The notes: a model not told the origin generated them from the sequence alone. DNA of 64,000 nucleotides from Paenibacillus sp. FSL R10-2734 (GCF_037963865.1 NZ_CP150170.1:4402001-4466000), one strand, 5' to 3'. Shown: positions 1 to 9,535, counted from the first letter of the stretch. Program-made: numbers and translations.

Positions 1-2084
1 GCTTTAGGGGTAAGTGCTAATTTAACACTATTGATAAACCCAGTTGATGCCCCCCCTAAATCTGTAAGCTTGCCGTCAGCAACCCCTTCACCAATATAAA
101 GCGCAAGATCAGACGTACTCACCCCTTGCGGAAGCTTACTCCAGATTGTAACCAGGTTTTTACCATTAGGACTTGTTGGAGTTGTCGATTGACTAACCAC
201 CGCCTTGAAAAATTGGTTGTCAGGTGTTTTGTAATATGCCACAAGCTGAGCCTGTTTCGAGTGGCGTGGTTCTTGGCTAATCATTTCCAGTTCCGTATAG
301 ATCAAATTAGAATTGTTTACATGATAAGTGGTTGTCCGACGCTCACGGATTTCTGCTTTTTTGCCTAACGAATTCAGATGATGAGATTCACCTACAGCAA
401 TCGTATGGATCACATTATTTAGCGAGTTTGTATTCATAGACAGAAACTTCGTGACTTCATCTCCGGAGGTATCTTGCAGCACAATCTTTAGCTGATTGAA
501 ACTAAAAGAATAGGGGAGCCTTGCTATCACATAGATCTCTGTCGTTTCATTAGGATTAAGCGACGTTTGCGTATTAGTGGTCACGATCTGGGCAGTGCTG
601 CTAAGATCACTTATCCCTGCCTTGACTATAGCTTTTAGTGATGGTAGATGCACTGAGGTTAAGCCGGTGTTACGGATGCTGATATTAGTTACGATTTGAT
701 CACCATCATCCCAAGGCAAACGCTGATAGGATCCAAGCTTCACCATGAATTTCCCGTACCTATTCTCGACCGTATACTCTTGTCCCATCAGATTATTGTT
801 TTCTAGAGCATAAGGAATGTTATACAACGCAGTTGGAAAAATAACCTTGTCGTCAACAGCGGGTTCCGTCCACTCCAGCTTTAACTTACCTTGATTAAGT
901 ATTAATGGCACTTCCGCACTGAGACTGACGATCTTCTCTTCAAGCGGTTTCAAGGTTACATTCGCAAGTGCTTTTGAATCTACCGGAATACTGAATCCTT
1001 CAGCAGCTTTAACCGTAAGCTCGTATGCAGGAAGCATGATAGGCTTATTCCCAAGATTCTTAAGACGGAATTGAAGATTCCATTTCGCGGAGTCATTTTC
1101 CGAATATACGGAAGCATTCTTCAATTGCGTTTCAACCGTGTTATTCTTAATAGAAAGCTTTTTTACAGCATAATTAGCCACAGCAAAGTCAGAAGTTGTT
1201 ACTGCAGGAAGCTTATACGATTTCACAGGCAGCATTATTTTCAAAGCTTCATCTTCTTGGGCAAATTGCAATATCATATGTTCAGTCTTCATATAGGAAG
1301 GAACTTCCGTTAAATAGTAAACCGTCTTCTTCTCTTGGGACTGTACATTGATACTGCTTCTGGCATCCTCCTGCTTAAGTTCGAACAGCGAACCTCCGGC
1401 TGATTTCAGGTAAGTAATATAAGTGGAACCGCTTAGCACTTTTTTACCCAAATTCGTGTAGCTAACGCCAACTCTCATATATACTTTTCCATTCCTATTA
1501 AGTCTTTGTAGACTTTCCGCTTTGATGTTTACTAGCAGATTATCCATCGTGAGCTTCTTGCTCTGGCCTTGTGGAACGACAACTGAATAACTTGCCGGAA
1601 TGGCGAATTCTCCTAGTTTTTTCTGATAATCCTGACTACTGAAATCCCACTTCAATAGGGTCACTTTAGTGCCGTTCAATTTAGTAGACTGTCCAATATT
1701 CACATAGTAAGTTACAATTTGGCTACTCTTTGGAGGGATGTTTTTTTTGGTGACATCTCTCGTGACAGGTTTGCCTTGAATGACAGCCCCCCCAGTTGTA
1801 GTAACCCTTGAGAAATAATCAACGTGAGCTACACTATTGTTACAACCATTGCTATAACTAAGTGTGTATATAAGTATATTGCCACTCGGTTGCTCAATAA
1901 TATCCATATCTATTAGCTTCACGTTGACATTGTTTTTTAAAGCGATCGTACCAAGTTTGTCCAGCGTGAATACCGCTGTAGCTGAATCACTTGTCGATGC
2001 TGCATATGTGCTGTTTGCAAAAGGTTGGCTTAATAGCATTGCGCTGAGCAGAACTACAGCATATGTCTTTTGTGATTTGTGCAT
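1..2084 (-). CDS. Large secreted protein of unknown function (3' end outside window)
   Basis: An open minus-strand frame begins at ATG 2084, with a strong AAGGAGG site just upstream, and stays open to the window edge, giving at least 694 codons. The first 30 residues form a signal peptide (basic start, core VVLLSAMLL, likely cleavage near STYA-A). The rest is beta-rich and Thr/Ser/Asn-rich, with repeated blocks of roughly 100-130 residues reminiscent of Ig-like or CARDB-type sandwiches (for example NLGNKPIMLPAYELTV and NTGLTSVHLPSLKAIV). I see no catalytic motif or anchor in the visible part. It is the last visible gene of an operon behind a solute-binding lipoprotein, an HlyD-like adaptor and two ABC permeases, so a surface or exported role tied to that transporter is an inference. 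I do not recognise the family. Confidence 0.8.
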   Translation of the reverse strand, partial: MHKSQKTYAVVLLSAMLLSQPFANSTYAASTSDSATAVFTLDKLGTIALKNNVNVKLIDMDIIEQPSGNILIYTLSYSNGCNNSVAHVDYFSRVTTTGGAVIQGKPVTRDVTKKNIPPKSSQIVTYYVNIGQSTKLNGTKVTLLKWDFSSQDYQKKLGEFAIPASYSVVVPQGQSKKLTMDNLLVNIKAESLQRLNRNGKVYMRVGVSYTNLGKKVLSGSTYITYLKSAGGSLFELKQEDARSSINVQSQEKKTVYYLTEVPSYMKTEHMILQFAQEDEALKIMLPVKSYKLPAVTTSDFAVANYAVKKLSIKNNTVETQLKNASVYSENDSAKWNLQFRLKNLGNKPIMLPAYELTVKAAEGFSIPVDSKALANVTLKPLEEKIVSLSAEVPLILNQGKLKLEWTEPAVDDKVIFPTALYNIPYALENNNLMGQEYTVENRYGKFMVKLGSYQRLPWDDGDQIVTNISIRNTGLTSVHLPSLKAIVKAGISDLSSTAQIVTTNTQTSLNPNETTEIYVIARLPYSFSFNQLKIVLQDTSGDEVTKFLSMNTNSLNNVIHTIAVGESHHLNSLGKKAEIRERRTTTYHVNNSNLIYTELEMISQEPRHSKQAQLVAYYKTPDNQFFKAVVSQSTTPTSPNGKNLVTIWSKLPQGVSTSDLALYIGEGVADGKLTDLGGASTGFINSVKLALTPK

Positions 2085-2121
2085 GAGTCCCCCTCCTTAT
2101 ACAAAATCCTTTTTAATACAT

Positions 2122-3462
2122 CTATTCGTTTAAAACGGTTGTTACTCGATTCTGGATCAACTTTGCAACAGCTTCCGCAGATTTTTGTCCACTGAAGAAT
2201 GATGAGGACTCCTCTCCAATAATAAAAAGCACTTTATTATTCAGTTCCGCATATTGATCTAGAGTATGAATGATTTCTTTAAACTTAGTAAATTCTTCAT
2301 CAGAAACCTTAGCGTCTCTTCCGGTTGGAAGCTTATATGCTCCACTTTTCATCTTTTCCTGAATATCGTTTAAATTCTTATCGTTCACGGATTGGAGCAA
2401 AGAGAATCCTTCTCTATCTTGCAATGACTGTGCTTCTTCAGATAACAAGAAGGTCATAAACTTATAAGCTTCTTCTTTCACCGGAGTATTGGCTTGTATG
2501 GCGAGCGAAGATGAAGGAATGATTCTCATACCACCAGTCTGACCTGCATGTGGCTTTTGAATGTACACCGGATTTTCAAAGTAAGAATATGGACCATCGA
2601 TAAAGTCTGTTGGTGACCCTATAACGATGGAGTTAAATAGCTGATTACCTATCTCCGCTGCCTCCGAAGTCATAACTTGTTCTTTATACATTTTCTTGAC
2701 TTGTGCCAGCAATTCCACAAAAGCAGGAGAGTCGAACTTCGCTTGTTTCGCGTCACTATCAACAAAAAAATTATAATTATCCACGCTCATTTCTTGCAGT
2801 GTGACTTCCGGCGGGTAATTCGTTAGGGCATAAAGTTTGTTTTTAGCGTCCTTCCCAGCCTGTTGTATAATTTCCTTCGATTGCTCCCCAAACTCTTTCC
2901 AAGTCCAATTCTTATCGTCAATCTTCACATTTGAGTTCTTAATCATATTCCCATCACCTATGAACGCTCTAAAAGCGAACCCGGTAGGAATGAAATATAG
3001 GCCGTCGTTTACCTTCATTGCGTCCAAAACATTCATTTCTAAATCACTCTTATTTACCGTTTTATCGTGTTCAAATATATCATTCATGTTCACAAGCAAC
3101 TTTTTACTCACATAATCATTGATTGAAAAGGAGCTTACATCAAAAATATCTGCACCTTTTCCAGAGAGTAGGGCTGTATTCGTTGTTTTTTTATATTCTA
3201 CATAACCATTCTCCCCCCACTCATTTCCCACTTCTTTATATGCCTTAATTTGTAGGTCGATATCCGGGTATTTCGCTTCAAACTTTTTCTCTAGCGCCTG
3301 ATAGAATGCACTCGATTCTGCTAGGGATAGAGTCAAGATTGTCTTTCCCTCTTCAGTTGTCGTTTCCCCCTTGCTTTCCACTTTCTCATTACCTCCGGAA
3401 TTACATGCCGTTGTCATTATCAAAGCACCCATTAATAGTACAAAAATAGACCTTTTGATCAT
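2122..3462 (-). CDS. Extracellular solute-binding lipoprotein (family 1-like)
   Basis: A protein of 446 residues with a lipoprotein signal peptide: basic MIKR start, hydrophobic core, lipobox TTAC with Cys20. The N-terminal pattern (LTLSLAESSAFYQALEKKFE, then YPDIDL) and a C-terminal stretch on AYKFMTFLLSEEAQ are typical of carbohydrate-type binding proteins of ABC importers. The start is well set by GGAGGAGG upstream. It should sit on the outer face of the membrane and deliver ligand to the two permeases encoded upstream. Unlike common sugar operons, an HlyD-like gene lies between it and the permeases. The ligand cannot be told from sequence; sugar or oligosaccharide is likely but unproven. 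Confidence 0.85.
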   Translation of the reverse strand: MIKRSIFVLLMGALIMTTACNSGGNEKVESKGETTTEEGKTILTLSLAESSAFYQALEKKFEAKYPDIDLQIKAYKEVGNEWGENGYVEYKKTTNTALLSGKGADIFDVSSFSINDYVSKKLLVNMNDIFEHDKTVNKSDLEMNVLDAMKVNDGLYFIPTGFAFRAFIGDGNMIKNSNVKIDDKNWTWKEFGEQSKEIIQQAGKDAKNKLYALTNYPPEVTLQEMSVDNYNFFVDSDAKQAKFDSPAFVELLAQVKKMYKEQVMTSEAAEIGNQLFNSIVIGSPTDFIDGPYSYFENPVYIQKPHAGQTGGMRIIPSSSLAIQANTPVKEEAYKFMTFLLSEEAQSLQDREGFSLLQSVNDKNLNDIQEKMKSGAYKLPTGRDAKVSDEEFTKFKEIIHTLDQYAELNNKVLFIIGEESSSFFSGQKSAEAVAKLIQNRVTTVLNE

Positions 3463-3500
3463 TTGATTTCCTCCTCCTATTTTCTCGTTTATATGATTTC

Positions 3501-4661
3501 TTATTGCAGTCGAACTCGGTTCCCGTCTTCAAGAGGTTCGCTACTTTCCAGAATAATTGAATCCTCCTCATAGAGAATATCCGATTGAATCATCGTTTCT
3601 TTCTCGTTCTTTTCACTGGAGTGAATACGAACTTTTTGAGCGACAAAGACATTACCTAATGCCCCCCGCTGCTCGTCAACTTTATAGACAAACAAACCTT
3701 CGCGATCCTCATGAATAGCTTCATTGGATAGGAGTAATCCCTCTTGGAGTGAATGTTTTTCGATTTTGATCCGTCCCTGTTCACCTCCTTTAAGTTCTGG
3801 ATCAACGACTTTGATTCTCAGAGCCTTTTGAGCAATGGTTTGTGTCTTCCCCGACTCATTAGTAGAGGTGCTATCAGTACGTGACTCTGAATTCGCTACT
3901 TCTTCGATGGAGCCGCTTAGGGTCCGAGCTTCTTGTCCATGATTCATATCAGCCTCGACCTCTATCTTTTCTCCAGCAGAAATACCTAAACTAGACAAAT
4001 GCGCGGAATCCACAATAATATCCAATCTGTAACCCCGACTACTGTTGGATACAATAACATCCGGTTCTCCCATTGAAGTTAACCCTTCGACGGCATTCAG
4101 TTTTGAAATCAGACCATCGAACGGAGAGAGTAATTGTTTCTCGCTTGTTAGACGATGTTTTATCCCGCTAATTTTATTTTCCTGGGCTAAGATATCTAAC
4201 TTACCTTTTTCAATATCACGTCTTGCATTTCTGATTTTGAATTCATCCTCTTCCAGCGCGGATTGGATGTACTGATCTTGCCTATTCTGTTGATCAATTT
4301 TCTGCTTTTCTAAATTCGTTATTTCATCTTTCAATTCTTGCTCAGCAGTTTTGCTCTCATAGATAATAAGCTTTTGTCCCTTATTTACACGTTGTCCTTC
4401 TTTCACAAGAATTTGTTCGACCTTCAGTCCAGAAGTATTCGAAAGTTTAACTTCAGCGAGTGGTTGCAATATCCCACTACCTTCAATCGTAAATAAAAGA
4501 TTACCCGTTGTTGGTTTTTCGGTTCTCACTTTCGGCAACGTCAAAGACTGTATCGTGTTACTGAATATTGTGAAAAACAATAACAACCCCATAAAAACCA
4601 TGAAGACGATTTGAATATTTCGTTTGCGTCTACGATCAGTCAGCCCTATACCTAACTCCAT
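3501..4661 (-). CDS. HlyD-like membrane fusion / periplasmic adaptor-type protein
   Basis: An ATG at 4661 fits GGAGGAGA eight bases upstream and gives 386 residues; the longer frame from 4685 has no good site and would overlap the upstream permease. A single transmembrane helix lies at about residues 16-38. A lipoyl-like half follows (VKEGQRVNKGQKLIIYES), then a coiled-coil hairpin at about 100-185, the second lipoyl half (LLSPFDGLISKLNAVEG) and beta-barrel domains. This is the standard order of HlyD/MacA/YknX-type adaptors. Such proteins normally pair with exporters, yet here the gene sits inside an ABC importer operon with no exporter ATPase or FtsX permease nearby. It may brace the permeases to the cell wall or to the large secreted partner; that role is inference. 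Confidence 0.85.
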   Translation of the reverse strand: MELGIGLTDRRRKRNIQIVFMVFMGLLLFFTIFSNTIQSLTLPKVRTEKPTTGNLLFTIEGSGILQPLAEVKLSNTSGLKVEQILVKEGQRVNKGQKLIIYESKTAEQELKDEITNLEKQKIDQQNRQDQYIQSALEEDEFKIRNARRDIEKGKLDILAQENKISGIKHRLTSEKQLLSPFDGLISKLNAVEGLTSMGEPDVIVSNSSRGYRLDIIVDSAHLSSLGISAGEKIEVEADMNHGQEARTLSGSIEEVANSESRTDSTSTNESGKTQTIAQKALRIKVVDPELKGGEQGRIKIEKHSLQEGLLLSNEAIHEDREGLFVYKVDEQRGALGNVFVAQKVRIHSSEKNEKETMIQSDILYEEDSIILESSEPLEDGNRVRLQ

Positions 4662-4681
4662 ATCCCGTCTTTCTCCTCCAA

Positions 4682-5560
4682 TCAACCTTTGATACCAGAC
4701 AATTGAATGCCTTCAATAAAATACGATTCCGCATATAAAAACAACAGCACCATTGGAGCCATGTAGAGTATGGATGCAGCAAAAGCGATTCCTCGCTCAC
4801 CTTCATTGATCCTCGATAAAAAAACCGACAAGGGCTGCTTATACGGATCGTCTAGAAAAATAAGCGGCTGCTCCACCATATTCCAATAATCAACGAACAA
4901 TAATATAACAAGTGCTGCCAGACCAGGTTTAATCATCGGAACAATAATCTTGTAAAAGATAAGCAAATGTCCGGCTCCATCCATTTTGCTCGCTTCAATA
5001 TACGCGTACGGTATATCCAGCATGAATTGTCTGAGCATAAATACACCAAAAGCTGCGAAAATTCCAGGCAGTATAATCGCATATGAGCTATCTAATATTC
5101 CTAGCTTATCCGCCATAATATAGTTCGGTACTAGCGTCACTTGGAAAGGCATAAGCATCGTTAGGACATAGATAAGGAACAATGGATCCCGTCCCCGGAA
5201 TTTCAGCTTCGAGAAAGCATAAGCGGCGAATGCTGCAACCAATGTTTGTCCTGCAATGATGGGTACAACCATGAATACTGAATTCCAGAACATCGTCAGA
5301 TATTTAGGATTGTCTAGGAGGACCTTAGCATACTGCTCCAGGGACACTTGATCCGGCAGTAATTTTAAATTCACAAAAGGAGTTTCTCTCCCTTCAATTA
5401 CCTCGTTCATCTGCCCGATAGGTCCATAATTGATCTCAATTTCTTTCTCTGTCATAAGCGAATTTGTGAATGTGATCACAATTGGGAATAATAACAAAAC
5501 TGCAATAACAGCCATGACGAGTGTTAGTGCCCCTTTACGTACTACTTTGACAACTGGCAC
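4682..5560 (-). CDS. Carbohydrate ABC transporter permease (MalG/UgpE type)
   Basis: A GTG start at 5560 with AGGGGTG eight bases upstream gives 292 residues. The longer frame from 5626 would overlap the preceding gene and has no ribosome site. Six hydrophobic helices are visible. The cytoplasmic EAA loop (EASKMDGAG, then IIVPMIKPGLAAL) identifies the binding-protein-dependent permease inner-membrane component. The protein ends with the short tail typical of the MalG/UgpE side. It lies 13 bases after the first permease and forms a heterodimer with it in all known relatives. No ATPase is encoded nearby, so a shared MsmX-type ATPase elsewhere is the expected energy source. Confidence 0.9.
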   Translation of the reverse strand: MPVVKVVRKGALTLVMAVIAVLLLFPIVITFTNSLMTEKEIEINYGPIGQMNEVIEGRETPFVNLKLLPDQVSLEQYAKVLLDNPKYLTMFWNSVFMVVPIIAGQTLVAAFAAYAFSKLKFRGRDPLFLIYVLTMLMPFQVTLVPNYIMADKLGILDSSYAIILPGIFAAFGVFMLRQFMLDIPYAYIEASKMDGAGHLLIFYKIIVPMIKPGLAALVILLFVDYWNMVEQPLIFLDDPYKQPLSVFLSRINEGERGIAFAASILYMAPMVLLFLYAESYFIEGIQLSGIKG

Positions 5561-5573
5561 AACCTTTTCACCC

Positions 5574-6455
5574 CTATTCCATGAATTGTCGATGCCTCCG
5601 CTCAAATGCAAACAATCCCAACACAATCAATAAAATACAACCAAACATTAAGGTCGCCGCGGCAGTCAGCTTCTGAATATCGAGCGACATGAACATATTG
5701 TTCATATAATGCTGCATCATATAAATGCTATCGTGCGGATAATCACCTGCGATCAAATACGTTTCGCGAAACACTTTGAATGAATTAATAATCGACATGA
5801 TGACCACAAAGAACATCGAAGAGGTTAGATAGACTAGTGTAATACTGCGAAACTGCCGTAATCGTCCAGCACCTTCAATTTGAGCCGTTTCATAATAATC
5901 CTTCGGAATTTGCTGCAATCCCGCCAAGAATAAAATCACGTTATAGCCGATGTTCTTCCATAAATAAACAACAATGATTACATTTCTAGCCACATCCGTC
6001 TTCATCCAATCCACACGATGGATACCGAAGTTGTTCAGCCATGCGTTAAGCGAGCCATTCCAATCGAAGAGCATCTGCCAGATCAGAATAATAGAGGCGA
6101 CAGGTACGACAAGCGGCAACACGTATCCAGTCCTCAGCCAATTCCGAAGATATGTATTTTTATTCAATAACACCGCTAGTCCTAACGAAAGCACTAGCAT
6201 TAGTGGAACACTTATCGCGCTAAAATAAAATGTATTGGATGCTGCTTTACGGAAGGAATCGCTCTCTAACAGCTCTCGGTAATTATCAAACCCTACAAAG
6301 TGGCCCTCTATCGTACTGTCCATAAAAGAATAGAATACTCCCATAACAAACGGTATAAGGTAAAACATCGCGAATCCGATACCGCTTGGTGCCAGGAATA
6401 TTATTGCCGCTGAGACATCCTTTCGGAGCCATTTCTTCATACTTGGGTTTATCAT
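5574..6455 (-). CDS. Carbohydrate ABC transporter permease (MalF/UgpA type)
   Basis: The ATG at 6455 has AAGGAGGT ten bases upstream, giving 293 residues; the ATG at 6476 lies upstream of that site and is unlikely. Six transmembrane helices and an EAA loop (YETAQIEGAGRLRQFRSITL) mark it as the first permease of a sugar-type importer, with the usual short N-terminal cytoplasmic segment (FLAPSGIGFAMFYLIPF). It is the first gene of a five-gene minus-strand operon. The sigma/anti-sigma pair upstream is separated by a terminator at 6564-6597, so the operon must have its own promoter in 6456-6563, where I could not pick a convincing -35/-10 pair. Confidence 0.9.
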   Translation of the reverse strand: MINPSMKKWLRKDVSAAIIFLAPSGIGFAMFYLIPFVMGVFYSFMDSTIEGHFVGFDNYRELLESDSFRKAASNTFYFSAISVPLMLVLSLGLAVLLNKNTYLRNWLRTGYVLPLVVPVASIILIWQMLFDWNGSLNAWLNNFGIHRVDWMKTDVARNVIIVVYLWKNIGYNVILFLAGLQQIPKDYYETAQIEGAGRLRQFRSITLVYLTSSMFFVVIMSIINSFKVFRETYLIAGDYPHDSIYMMQHYMNNMFMSLDIQKLTAAATLMFGCILLIVLGLFAFERRHRQFME

Positions 6456-6563
6456 TCTTTCGGTAACCTCCTTCATGTACTTAGAATAAGAAAAACTACT
6501 TAAAAAGAAGTACGGTATATATTAAGTATTTCTTAAATTTCAAAGAATAAAGAGTATGAGATC

Positions 6564-6597
6564 ACAAAAAAACCGTTGATAGAATTATCAACGGTTA
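6564..6597 (-). terminator. Intrinsic terminator of the anti-sigma gene
   Basis: An 11-bp stem (AACCGTTGATA / TATCAACGGTT, loop GAAT) is followed on the minus strand by seven T residues. The stop codon of the DUF4179 gene lies inside the 5' stem. It cleanly separates the sigma operon from the ABC transporter operon. Confidence 0.9.
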
Positions 6598-8081
6598 ATC
6601 GAGTACAACTCCACGGCTTGCGTATCCATAATTGGATTTATATATTTCTCTAACGTAATAGTCAATGGCTGAGGATAGTTCTTCGCTTCTGCTCCAAAAT
6701 TATAAACAAACTCGTCCACGCCTTCCCCATCCTGTGCCCTCATAAATCCGCCAAAATTTAATACTGAGCTCCTATTTGTAGTATATGCATACTGATGCAC
6801 TTTCCCTTCTCCGTCCGTGAAGGTTTCAGACGTACGGGTATAATAGTTCAAATATTGAGCATTCTCAAACTTATGCCTTAAAAGGATCGTTCCCTCCATT
6901 GCATCATTCTCTGGAGTTGGCGTGACTAACTCAAGTCCACTTCCGGGCGCTTCAATAAGCTGATACTTGTTAAGATCGACGACAATTTTCATTTGATCCT
7001 TTTCGACTGCCGAAATTCCGAATGCTTTCAACGAAACGCTGTCTGGCTTGCTCTCAACTAACTTTTTACTGTTTCTAAACACCAGCGTAGTCTTGGAATC
7101 GTCCGAGTAGACCTCAGAATTATCAGCAGTGATAAGGGTTGGATAATAAGACTTCTCTTGAGTGCCTTCATGCTTACTGATTAGAACTGGGTTAATCAAT
7201 TGGAAAATCCGTTTATCATTGTTTTGATCATACTCCAGATCCACATAGGTGCTTAGCGGAGTATATTGCACTTTATTCACTTTGATTTTTTGCCCGTCCA
7301 CTGTCAGTGTTCCATCGGTATCTAGAACTTGTTCCTGTTCTTTGAGCATATCAGGATCAAGCTCGAAAGCAACATCTAGGCTAGTCCGATACTTATTGCT
7401 ACTGGATAGAAGAGCCTTATCTGAAGTTTCGGTAAGAATAATATTATAGTTTACTTTCTTTGGATATTTAACTGTTGGTGAAAGATTAGTGGAGTATATA
7501 AAATCCATCGACTGCCCGGGTTGAATTCGGCTCTCGCTAGCGAGCATACTTAGTGATGCGCCTTTGTGGAGAGACGAATCCTTTATCCCTTCATATTGAA
7601 GAGCAAAATCCGCATGTATAACTACTTCGTCCGTATTATTCTGAACAGTATATAGGATATACACTTTTCGTCCATCCGTAACTGCCCCAGTCACATCTAC
7701 ACGGTAACCCTTGTTTTCAGCGCTCTGTCCAACAGGCACAACGAGATTCTGCTCAAGGGCACTGGCAAGTGCAGGCTCTAACCTTGAGAACGAGCGATAA
7801 GCTTTGAAATTGTCCGTATTTTTAATGCTAGCCGATTGTACTGAAGGTTGAGCTATCTCCTTATCCGGTAATCCGATCGTATTGTATGTAACCATTAACG
7901 CAACCGCTGCAGCTGCAACCACGCCCATCCCTGTAGTATAGATACGTCGCTTTTCTCGCTTCTTCCCCTCCACAATCCCCTTTTTCATAGCGTTGTAGAT
8001 TTTCATCTCCTGTATTGTTTCGACATTCTGTTGCACATCATCGATGTTCTTTCGTAGAATTCGTTCTTCTTTTTCTGTCAT
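6588..8081 (-). CDS. DUF4179-domain anti-sigma factor (membrane)
   Basis: ATG 8081 follows GGAGGTGA and gives 497 residues. The N-terminal 47 residues are cytoplasmic, charged and helical (MTEKEERILRKNIDDV). A transmembrane helix spans about 48-67, and a DUF4179 domain plus a long extracytoplasmic beta-rich region make up the rest. This layout is typical of anti-sigma factors that hold an ECF sigma factor at the membrane. It is encoded 20 bases downstream of the sigma gene, the usual partner arrangement. Unlike the second pair at 56842-59038, it has no zinc-finger HxxxCxxC motif. It probably senses an envelope signal; the signal is unknown. Confidence 0.85.
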   Translation of the reverse strand: MTEKEERILRKNIDDVQQNVETIQEMKIYNAMKKGIVEGKKREKRRIYTTGMGVVAAAAVALMVTYNTIGLPDKEIAQPSVQSASIKNTDNFKAYRSFSRLEPALASALEQNLVVPVGQSAENKGYRVDVTGAVTDGRKVYILYTVQNNTDEVVIHADFALQYEGIKDSSLHKGASLSMLASESRIQPGQSMDFIYSTNLSPTVKYPKKVNYNIILTETSDKALLSSSNKYRTSLDVAFELDPDMLKEQEQVLDTDGTLTVDGQKIKVNKVQYTPLSTYVDLEYDQNNDKRIFQLINPVLISKHEGTQEKSYYPTLITADNSEVYSDDSKTTLVFRNSKKLVESKPDSVSLKAFGISAVEKDQMKIVVDLNKYQLIEAPGSGLELVTPTPENDAMEGTILLRHKFENAQYLNYYTRTSETFTDGEGKVHQYAYTTNRSSVLNFGGFMRAQDGEGVDEFVYNFGAEAKNYPQPLTITLEKYINPIMDTQAVELYSINR

Positions 8082-8101
8082 TCCGATCACCTCCAATATT
8101 G

Positions 8102-8608
8102 CTATAGATAACTCCGAAGCTGTTTGAGTCCCTCACGCAGCCAAGTCTTAATGGTACCTTCTGGCCTTTTTAGCACTTTAGCAATTTCGATAGTGGTCAT
8201 GTCATGGTAGTATTTAAGTGTAACGACATGCCGGTATTTAGGTTTTATCCGATTCATCGCACGTTCCAGGTCAATTCGGTCATTACTCTTCATTTCCTGT
8301 GCCGCTTCCTCCACCAGCTTATCCGCTACAACCACACGTTTTTTGCGCCGTAGCTCATCCATGCAGCAGTTGATCGTTATTCGGATCAGCCAAGGTGTGA
8401 AGGACTGTTCATCTTTTAATTTTTTACGTTTCATCCATGCCCTGCATGACGCTTCTTGGATCACTTCCAGCGTATCTGCCTCTGTTCGTAGATAACTGTA
8501 GGCAATGGCGTACATTTTTCGATGCTCCACATACAAACGACTAAAAAAAGCTTCTTCATCCATTTGCGCAAAATCTACTATTCTAACTTCATCCATTGTG
8601 TTTTCCAC
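8102..8608 (-). CDS. ECF-type RNA polymerase sigma factor
   Basis: A protein of 168 residues. The GTG start at 8608 has GGGGGTGA seven bases upstream; an in-frame ATG follows four codons later. Sigma region 2 covers about residues 22-90 (YAIAYSYLRTEADTLEVIQE, then SFTPWLIRITINCCMDELRR). Region 4 with its helix-turn-helix is at about 115-165 (TTIEIAKVLKRPEGTIKTWL). There is no extra domain. It is co-transcribed with the DUF4179 anti-sigma gene, as in SigV/SigM-like systems. Autoregulation is usual in the family, but I could not find a convincing ECF promoter upstream. Confidence 0.92.
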   Translation of the reverse strand: MENTMDEVRIVDFAQMDEEAFFSRLYVEHRKMYAIAYSYLRTEADTLEVIQEASCRAWMKRKKLKDEQSFTPWLIRITINCCMDELRRKKRVVVADKLVEEAAQEMKSNDRIDLERAMNRIKPKYRHVVTLKYYHDMTTIEIAKVLKRPEGTIKTWLREGLKQLRSYL

Positions 8609-8779
8609 CTTCCATCACCCCCTCTTTTTTTATATTAGGAAGATGCATCCACCTCATGTACATATAAGTAAGACGGAGTTGAACGTAAAAACGATTGATT
8701 TTTTCAAATTCATTTATATGTAGTAAAATAGTAACGTTAAGTACAACCTTTAGAGCATTTTGTGAAAAGAGGTGGATCG

Positions 8780-9535
8780 ATGCTAAAAGCTGACAGACAA
8801 GCGTACATCTTAAAAAAAGTAGAGACCGAAGGCCGTGTTGTTGTTCAGAAATTAACACAGGAATTAAATGTAACAGAAGATACCATTCGAAAAGACTTAC
8901 AAAGCCTGTCGAAGAGGGGACTTCTCAAACGAATTCATGGTGGAGCCCATAGCCTTATTAGTGACATGAAGGATTTCAATACACGTGTTGAAGTTAATAG
9001 CCAAACCAAAGCTGAGTTAGCTAAACGAGCTTGCACGCTTATTGAGAATTCAAAGGTTATCTTTATTGATGGCGGATCCACTAATTTAAAAGTAGCTGAG
9101 AACATCCCTGAGCATTTTGATGGAAGAATTATTACCAACTCCCCAGCAATTGCGTTATCGCTATGCCGGTTGTCCAAAGCTAGTATAACCTTACTAGGTG
9201 GCGATCTCGATAAAAAGAACCAAGTATTATTCGGAGCTTCAACGCTTAGAGCGATACAGCAAATCCATTTGGATCTAACGATACTTGGCGTATCCACGCT
9301 GGATTCAAAGGACGGTATAACTGTCCCTTCTTATGAGGAATCCATTATTAAGAATCAACTCATTGAACAATCATCTATGGTTATTGCCATTGCTACGAAA
9401 GAAAAGCTTGAGAAAATTTCGACTTTTTTTGTAGCTAACGTATCCTCGTTAGATTATTTGATCACTGAAAGTACAGTAGATAATAAGACTATTGATACAT
9501 ATACAAAACTTGGAGTACATGTGGTTACAGTATAG
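8780..9535 (+). CDS. DeoR/GlpR-family transcriptional regulator
   Basis: ATG 8780 follows AGAGGTGG and gives 251 residues. The N-terminal DeoR helix-turn-helix is at about 6-58 (EGRVVVQKLTQELNVTEDTI, then the typical GLLKRIHGGA end). The C-terminal DeoRC sugar-phosphate sensor follows (FIDGGSTNLKVAENI, TNSPAIALSL, LLGGDL). Regulators of this family usually repress sugar-catabolic operons and are released by a phosphorylated sugar. The gene is convergent with an operon for a TIM-barrel isomerase, a Gfo/Idh dehydrogenase and a hydrolase (9888-12613), whose promoter carries three direct TAATTGA repeats, a plausible target. Confidence 0.92.
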   Translation: MLKADRQAYILKKVETEGRVVVQKLTQELNVTEDTIRKDLQSLSKRGLLKRIHGGAHSLISDMKDFNTRVEVNSQTKAELAKRACTLIENSKVIFIDGGSTNLKVAENIPEHFDGRIITNSPAIALSLCRLSKASITLLGGDLDKKNQVLFGASTLRAIQQIHLDLTILGVSTLDSKDGITVPSYEESIIKNQLIEQSSMVIAIATKEKLEKISTFFVANVSSLDYLITESTVDNKTIDTYTKLGVHVVTV

